NCBI RefSeq assembly: GCF_015706575.1
Contig: NW_024037076.1
Coordinates: forward strand, 3,315,614 to 3,379,613
Reading direction: 5' to 3'
DNA from: Patiria miniata
Taxonomy: Eukaryota > Echinodermata > Asteroidea > Valvatida > Asterinidae
Length of the DNA: 64,000 bases
Shown here in pieces: positions 58,209 to 64,000 of the stretch. The position numbers and the translations under genes were made by a program. Numbering within the stretch: the stretch's first letter is position 1; each line of letters opens with the position of its first letter. The notes beneath the pieces were generated by a model. That model saw only the letters and a program-made list of their open reading frames with translations. It had not been told where the DNA came from and did no database searches.

Positions 58209-58375
58209 TATTATATTACATTCATTTTTCGGCAGTTCCTGTCAAGATTCTAGAGTTTGGTGTCAAATACCATGGCAAAATATTACAGGAAATGTAATTG
58301 CAATACAATGTGTATATCTTGAGTTCCCAATTTCACAATAACTGTGTTGACATGACGAGAAAATACGGAGTGTCC
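58205..58375 (+). repeat. Dispersed fragment of the 40.9-41.6 kb repeat family
   Basis: ATTACATTCATTTTTCGGCA through TTGACATGACGAGAAAATAC and GGAGTGTCC matches 41005-41160 closely. Confidence 0.8.
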
Positions 58376-58860
58376 CTACGGGTGCAACAGTGTATTAAAA
58401 TTCCCATAGACACTAGTGCTAAATGCCCATACTTCTAAACTCTTTTAAAAATACTCAGAACTCTCACATGTATTTAAGCTGCACACAGAAATGGTGATCG
58501 AAATGTCAGCTCAGTTTTCTTTTCTTTTCAATTTTTGGTGGGTTGACCCGTTACTGTCTTTTCGTGAAATTCTTACCCAAAGAAGACGACCCCTATTTTT
58601 CCCAAAGCGGAAAAAAGTAGCCATCTTGAAAAACGATCCCTCTACATCATGAAAAAAATAGCGCCACTTTCGAGCTCCATTGCATCCAAAGTGCTCAGAA
58701 TTGGAAGTCCCAAGTCTGGGCCAGTGGTTCATTGCCATATTTTTTTTAATTCCCCAATTTTACGGCCCTCAGAACTCTCTAATATAGAATATTTTGAGGG
58801 TATAACTGCTTTTCATGAGCTCGGCGGATGGGTTTAGGCCTATTAACAGGTGTGCACCCT
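58376..58860. other. Single-copy DNA
   Basis: Two short opposing open frames (58511-58738 minus, 58649-58837 plus) overlap; neither has a known motif or splice support. No gene called. Confidence 0.4.
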
Positions 58861-58864
58861 GACA

Positions 58865-59800
58865 CGTCACCACTGGTGTTGCAAATGATCTAGGACAATC
58901 CAGGAGGTGTGCAAAAAAGTGTATTGATTAAAATTCCGATTCGAATGAAAGTCACTTTTAATGGGAGACAATGAATGAAGAAAACACAGTCCAATATTGG
59001 ATCATAATATCATAACATAAAAAGATTGTAATATATTTAAGGAAACCGTGGCAAACAAAAAACATTGCGAGAATAAAAACTAGTCTATGTTACCACCATC
59101 AAATGTAATCGTCAATGCCGACCCTGACATGCCCAATTAAGGTCATAACCATTGAGCTCGAAATAGAAGAAAAATAATTCCGTCATCATCACAAAATGTT
59201 AACTTTTTGTCACCGAGTTAATGACAAACAAAAGAGTCCCAAAGTGCAAGAGGGAACTTACGGTCTTTACAACAGGTTCGCCCTTTAGCACAGGAAGTCG
59301 TAGTCAACATGACGAGAGTAGCGCTGCAATAGCTGTGAACTGAAGGCACCCGGCGCCGCTGTTGCTGTTTTCAAGCGGATGACTGGTTCGAAAATTGGAG
59401 CGTATTTATATGGATCCTAACACAAAGCACCCACGAAAGCATCACAATACAAATTCCTACCATTCACTGATCATGGCTATAATAACTGACCTGAGACGTT
59501 TTGAAGTCTGGAAATGATTATTTTCTGGACTGTGACTTCCTTAAGGCGTTGAGAATTTTGGCTTGTTTGGGTAGAGTGCCAAAAATAATATCTAGCGTAA
59601 TTAATTATGTGTTGTTCCATTAATTATTTTGGCGGGAGGGGATGAAACTGCTTTAGCTTCTTAAAAACTTCCCAACGGGCAACACTTTGGTTGAAATACA
59701 GTACTTTGTTAAGATTTTGTTGCGAGAACAGTCACTCTTCCAAGCCCAATCTTCCCTGATAATTTGTTTTCTCTCCATCAGAACTGTAAATGTAACTAGA
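58865..59800 (+). repeat. Right copy of the array-flanking duplication
   Basis: Direct match to about 45170-46120, with the same order of markers and small indels (for example an extra GGCGGGAGGGGATG near 59631). It lacks the piggyBac-type element present at the end of the left copy. Confidence 0.82.
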
Positions 59801-59874
59801 AAGTCCCCGCCTTTCAATCCTTTTTTAACTCAAAAACTACTGAGCACCTCTCGCTCAACTAACGACTAATCAGT

Positions 59875-60125
59875 ACAGACATTCCTGATCATTCCAGCCA
59901 TACTTTCTTATGCCCAAAAGAGTGATGATGTGTACGAATTCATGCAATTTCTGACAAATGATACCGAAAACAGTTGCACTTTTGTATACGTGCAAGTTGT
60001 GGTTGACACTAAACTCACACGTATACAAAAGTGCACGTTTTTTCTCGGTACCATATTTTGTCATCAATTGCATTTGGTACACTATTTTGGCCAAACAAAG
60101 ATAATGGCTGGATGATACTCTGCTT
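59875..60125. mobile_element. Foldback element with about 105-bp arms
   Basis: GTTGCACTTTTGTATACGTG (about 59973) and CACGTATACAAAAGTGCACG (about 60017) form the inner arms around a loop of about 25 bp. Pairing continues outward with indels to ATCATTCCAGCC at the left and GGCTGGATGAT at the right. The inner 18 bp are a perfect match and outer parts are 70-80%. No target duplication is evident. A long hairpin RNA is possible if transcribed. Confidence 0.75.
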
Positions 60126-60604
60126 GTGTAATGTTTACGCAAATGCTCATTATTGTGCTTGGAAATGGAAAGTACACGTTTGGTGGTTTTGTGAAGGAGT
60201 TATGAGGAAAATGTTTGTCAGTAGATGAAGAATACTCAGTCTGTTTTAAATGCAACAATTGATGCTATTGTGACGAAAGATGACAAGCTAGTGTACTTTT
60301 GAAACTGTTGTTCAATAAATGGTAGAATATAGCGCAGTATTAACAAGACGGATATTGTCGAGTTATAGCCTAAGAAGGGTAAGAAAGGATAGGGACTTGT
60401 TGATCAAAGTGGGAGTTGAAATTGAAATAGGTAATGAATATTAACAATGTCACCGAGCATGCGCAGTTGTAGAATAAAAGCTAGTGTCTATTGAAAAAAA
60501 AGGCAAACAGTGATTTGAGAACAGGAAAAAAAGGGGCATATATATATGAACTTGACATGGGGTGGGTGGGTGGGGCGAACGAGAAGGGGGAATTAAGCAG
60601 TTGA
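60126..60604. other. Single-copy spacer before the G-rich array
   Basis: No gene supported. Confidence 0.4.
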
Positions 60605-61145
60605 GGGAAGTCCTGGGAGGAAGTCCTGGGAGGAAGTCCTGGGAGGAAGTCCTGGGAGGAAGTCCTGGGAGGAAGTCCTGGGAGGAAGTCCTGGGAGGAA
60701 GTCCTGGGAGGAAGTCCTGGGAGGAAGTCCTGGGAGGAAGTCCTGGGAGGAAGTCCTGGGAGGAAGTCCTGGGAGGAAGTCCTGGGAGGAAGTCCTGGGA
60801 GGAAGTCCTGGGAGGAAGTCCTGGGAGGAAGTCCTGGGAGGAAGTCCTGGGAGGAAGTCCTGGGAGGAAGTCCTGGGAGGAAGTCCTGGGAGGAAGTCCT
60901 GGGAGGAAGTCCTGGGAGGAAGTCCTGGGAGGAAGTCCTGGGAGGAAGTCCTGGGAGGAAGTCCTGGGAGGAAGTCCTGGGAGGAAGTCCTGGGAGGAAG
61001 TCCTGGGAGGAAGTCCTGGGAGGAAGTCCTGGGAGGAAGTCCTGGGAGGAAGTCCTGGGAGGAAGTCCTGGGAGGAAGTCCTGGGAGGAAGTCCTGGGAG
61101 GAAGTCCTGGGAGGAAGTCCTGGGAGGAAGTCCTGGGAGGAAGTC
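60605..61145 (+). repeat. 13-bp array GGAAGTCCTGGGA, about 41 units
   Basis: Almost perfect copies. Three units make 39 bp or 13 codons, so both strands are open for hundreds of codons (GGSPGRKSWEEVL on plus, LPPRTSSQDFLPG on minus). These frames are array artefacts. Copy-number errors in assembly are likely in so uniform a tract. Confidence 0.97.
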
Positions 61146-61445
61146 CAGGGAAGTCCAGGAAAGCCAGGGAAGAAGAAGTCCAGGGAAGTCCAGGGAAGTC
61201 CAAAGAAGAAGTCCAGGGAAGAAGAAGTCCAGGGAAGAAGAAGTCCAGGGAAGAAGAAGTCCAGGGAAGTCCAGGGAAGTCGTGGGAAGTCCAGGGAAGA
61301 AGAAGTCCAGGGAAGAAGTCCAGGGAAGTCCAGGGAAGTCGTGGGAAGTCCAGGGAAGTCGTGGGAAGTCCAGGGAAGTCCAGGGAAGTCCAGGGAAGTC
61401 GTGGGAAGTCGTGGGAAGTCGTGGGAAGTCGTGGGAAGTCGTGGG
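61146..61445 (+). repeat. 10-bp array GGAAGTCCAG / GGAAGTCGTG with GAAGAA insertions
   Basis: The 13-bp unit gives way to 10-bp units that keep GGAAGTC. GGAAGTCCAG dominates first, with some units lengthened by GAAGAA, and GGAAGTCGTG dominates after about 61340. Confidence 0.93.
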
Positions 61446-61625
61446 AAGTCGTGGGAAGTCGTGGGTTGTGGTAAGTCGTGGGTTGCTGTTGGAAGTTGTG
61501 GGTTGTTGTGGGTTGTTGTGGGTTGTTGTGGGTTGTTGTGGGAAGTTGTGGGTTGTGGGTTGTGGGTTGTTGTGGGTTGTTGTGGGTTGTTGTGGGTTGT
61601 TGTGGGTTGTAGGAAGTTGTTGGAA
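61446..61625 (+). repeat. GGGTTGTTGT array (G-quadruplex-prone)
   Basis: About 15 units of GGGTTGTTGT with some GGGAAGTTGT and GGGTTGT. Four GGG tracts spaced seven bases apart recur, which can in principle form G-quadruplexes. Confidence 0.9.
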
Positions 61626-64000
61626 GTTGTAGGAAGTTGTAGGAATTTGTTGGAAGTTGTTGGAAGTTGTAGGAAGTTGTTGGAATTTGTTGGAAGTTGT
61701 AGGAAGTTGTAGGAAGTTGTAGGAATTTGTTGGAAGTTGTTGGAAGTTGTAGGAAGTTGTTGGAATTTATTGGAAGTTGTCGGAAGTTGGAATTTGTTGG
61801 AATTTGTTGGAAGTTGTTGGAAGTTGTAGGAAGTTGTTGGAAGTTGTTGGAATTTGTAAAAAGCTGTTGTAAGTTGTTGGAATTTGTTGGAATTTGTAGG
61901 AAATTGTAGGAAGTAGTAATAAGTTGTTGGAATTTGTAGGAAATTGTAGGAAGTTGTAGGAATTTGTTGGAATTTGTAGGAATTTGTTGGAAGTTGTTGG
62001 AAGTTGTAGGAAGTTGTTGGAATTGATTGGAAGTTGTTGGAAGTTGTAGGAAGTTGAAGGAAGTTGTAGGAATTTGTTGGAATTTGTAGGAAGTTGTTTG
62101 AAGTTGTTGGAAGTTGTTGGAAGTTGTTGGAATTTATTGAAAGTTGTAGGAAGTTGTAGGAAGTTGTTGGAATTTGTTGGAATTTGTAGGAAATTGTAGG
62201 AAGTTGTAGGAAGTTGTAGGAAGTTGTTGGAAGTTGTAGGAATTTGTAGGAATTTGATGGAATTTGTAGGAATTTGTAGGAATTTGTAGGAAGTTGGAAT
62301 TTGTAGGAAATTGTAGGAAGTTGTAGGAAGTTGTAGGAAATTGTAGGAAGTTGTAGGAAGTTGTTGGAATTTGTAGGAAGTTGTAGGAAGTTGGAAGTTG
62401 TTGGAAGTTGTAGGAATTTGATGGAATTTGTAGGAATTTGTAGGAAGTTGTAGGAAGTTGTAGGAAGTTGTTGGAATGTGTAGGAAGTTGTAGGAAGTTG
62501 TTGGAAGTTGTATGAATTTGTAGGAATTTGATGGAATTTGTAGGAATTTGTAGGAAGTTGTAGGAAGTTGTTGGAATTTGTAGGAAATTGATGGAATTTG
62601 TAGGAATTTGTAGGAAGTTGTAGGAAGTTGTAGGAAGTTGTAGGAATTTGTTGGAAGTTGTAGGAAGTTGTAGGAAGTTGGAAGTTGTAGGAATTTGTAG
62701 GAATTTGGAATTTGTAGGAATTTGTAGGGAGTTGTAGGAATTTGTTGGAATTTGTAGGAAATTGTAGGAAGTTGTAGGAAGTTGTTGGAAGTTGTTGGAA
62801 GTTGTAGGAATTTGTAGGAATTTGATGGAATTTGTAGGAAGTTGTAGGAAGTTGTAGGAAGTTGTTGGAAGTTGTAGGAATTTGGAATTTGTAGGAATTT
62901 GTAGGGAGTTGTAGGAATTTGTTGGAATTTGTAGGAAATTGTAGGAAGTTGTAGGAAGTTGTTGGAAGTTGTTGGAAGTTGTAGGAATTTGTAGGAATTT
63001 GATGGAATTTGTAGGAAGTTGTAGGAAGTTGTAGGAAGTTGTTGGAATTTGCAGGAACTTGTAGGGAGTTGTAGGAATTTGTTGGAATTTGTAGGAAATT
63101 GTAGGAAGTTGTAGGAAGTTGTTGGAAGTTGTTGGAAGTTGTAGGAATTTGTAGGAATTTGATGGAATTTGTAGGAAGTTGTAGGAAGTTGTAGGAAGTT
63201 GTTGGAAGTTGTAGGAATTTGTAGGAATTTGGAATTTGTAGGAATTTGTAGGGAGTTGTAGGAATTTGTTGGAATTTGTAGGAAATTGTAGGAAGTTGTA
63301 GGAAGTTGTTGGAAGTTGTTGGAAGTTGTAGGAATTTGTAGGAATTTGATGGAATTTGTAGGAAGTTGTAGGAAGTTGTAGGAAGTTGTTGGAATTTGTA
63401 GGAACTTGTAGGAAGTTGTAGGAAGTTGTAGGAAATTGTAGAAAGTTGTAGGAAGTTGTTGGAATTCGTAGGAAGTTGTAGGAAGTTGTTGGAAGTTGTA
63501 GGAATTTGTAGTAATTTGATGGATTTGTAGGAATTTGTAGGAAGTTGTAGGAAGATGTTGGAATTTGTAGGAAATTATAGGAAGTTGTTGGAAGTTGTAG
63601 GAATTTGATGGAATTGGTAGGAATTTGTAGGAAGTTGTAGGAAGTTGTTGGAATTTGTAGGAAATTGTAGGAAGTTGTAGGAAGTTATAGGAAATTGTAG
63701 GAAGTTGTAGGAAGTTGTTGGAAGTTGTAGGAATTTGTAGGAATTTGATGGAATTTGTAGGATTTTGTTGGAAGTTGTAGAAATTAGTAGGAATTTGATG
63801 GAATTTGTAGGGAGTTGTAGGAATTTGTTGGAATTTGTAGGAAATTGTAGGAAGTTGTAGGAATTTGTTGGAAGTTGTAGGAATTTGTAAGAATTTGATG
63901 GAATTTGTAGGAATTTGTAGGAAGTTGTAGGAAGTTGTTGGAATTTGTAGGAAGTTGTAGGAAGTTGTAGGAAGTTGTAATAAGTTGTTGGAAGTTGTAG
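61626..64000 (+). repeat. 10-bp array GGAAGTTGTA / GGAATTTGTT running off the window
   Basis: About 237 units of GGAAGTTGT(A/T) and GGAATTTG(T/A)(A/T). A higher-order pattern is marked by GTAGGGAGTTGTAGGAATTT at 62724, 62901, 63061, 63248 and 63807, steps of 160-187 bp and one longer. The right end is not in the window. Confidence 0.95.

Noticed and set aside
58511-58837. Overlapping opposed frames as a small gene
   Set aside because: No homology or splice sites recognised, and the frames exclude each other.
60562-61632. 356-codon open frame on plus and 240-codon frame on minus over the 13-bp array
   Set aside because: Both follow from a near-perfect repeat without stops in the relevant phases; the peptides are pure unit translations with no start context or homology.
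61446-64000. Telomeric repeat at the window end
   Set aside because: Units are 10 bp and variable (GGGTTGTTGT, GGAAGTTGTA), not TTAGGG or another known animal telomere repeat.

Overview
This window looks like nuclear DNA from an animal, probably a marine invertebrate. It has GT-AG introns, a receptor guanylate cyclase relic with animal-type exon boundaries, a Penelope-like retroelement, a tRNA-derived SINE head, and foldback elements with TA, TTAA and 9-bp target duplications. The species cannot be named from the sequence. No complete, intact host gene is visible. Most long open reading frames here are satellite repeats read in a chance frame.

Layout. 1-8.75 kb: three exons of a broken membrane guanylate cyclase gene; one intron is filled by about 5.5 kb of a 23-bp satellite that carries a near-identical 2,162-bp higher-order duplication. 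9.17-10.07 kb: a 0.9-kb dispersed element whose inverted copy lies at 33.86-35.45 kb. 10.1-11.0 kb: a 99-bp (33-codon) minisatellite inside a possible exon. 11.13-11.57 kb: a small terminal-inverted-repeat element. 12.75-13.88 kb: a SINE head followed by a 13-bp array and a 72/53-bp array. 14.05-30.48 kb: a 68-bp satellite domain split by a 5.86-kb insertion (15.85-21.71 kb) that holds alternative first-exon candidates, a broken Penelope-like element and proline-rich repeats. 30.5-38.9 kb: mostly single-copy DNA with a possible minus-strand gene fragment, several foldback transposons and two perfect palindromes.

38.9-58.2 kb: an old satellite superfamily. A decayed ~205-bp form lies at 38.9-42.7 kb and younger 460-bp and 855-bp forms at 46.6-58.2 kb. 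It is peppered with insertions, including Tc1/mariner-like and piggyBac-like non-autonomous elements. A ~0.9-kb sequence occurs as direct copies on both sides of the younger array. 60.6-64 kb: a G-rich array that changes step by step from a 13-bp unit to 10-bp units and runs off the window end.

The main interest is structural: nested insertions that give a relative chronology, exact-multiple higher-order duplications, a hairpin motif repeated 18 times, and a sequence gradient along one array. I found no multi-gene system and do not claim one.
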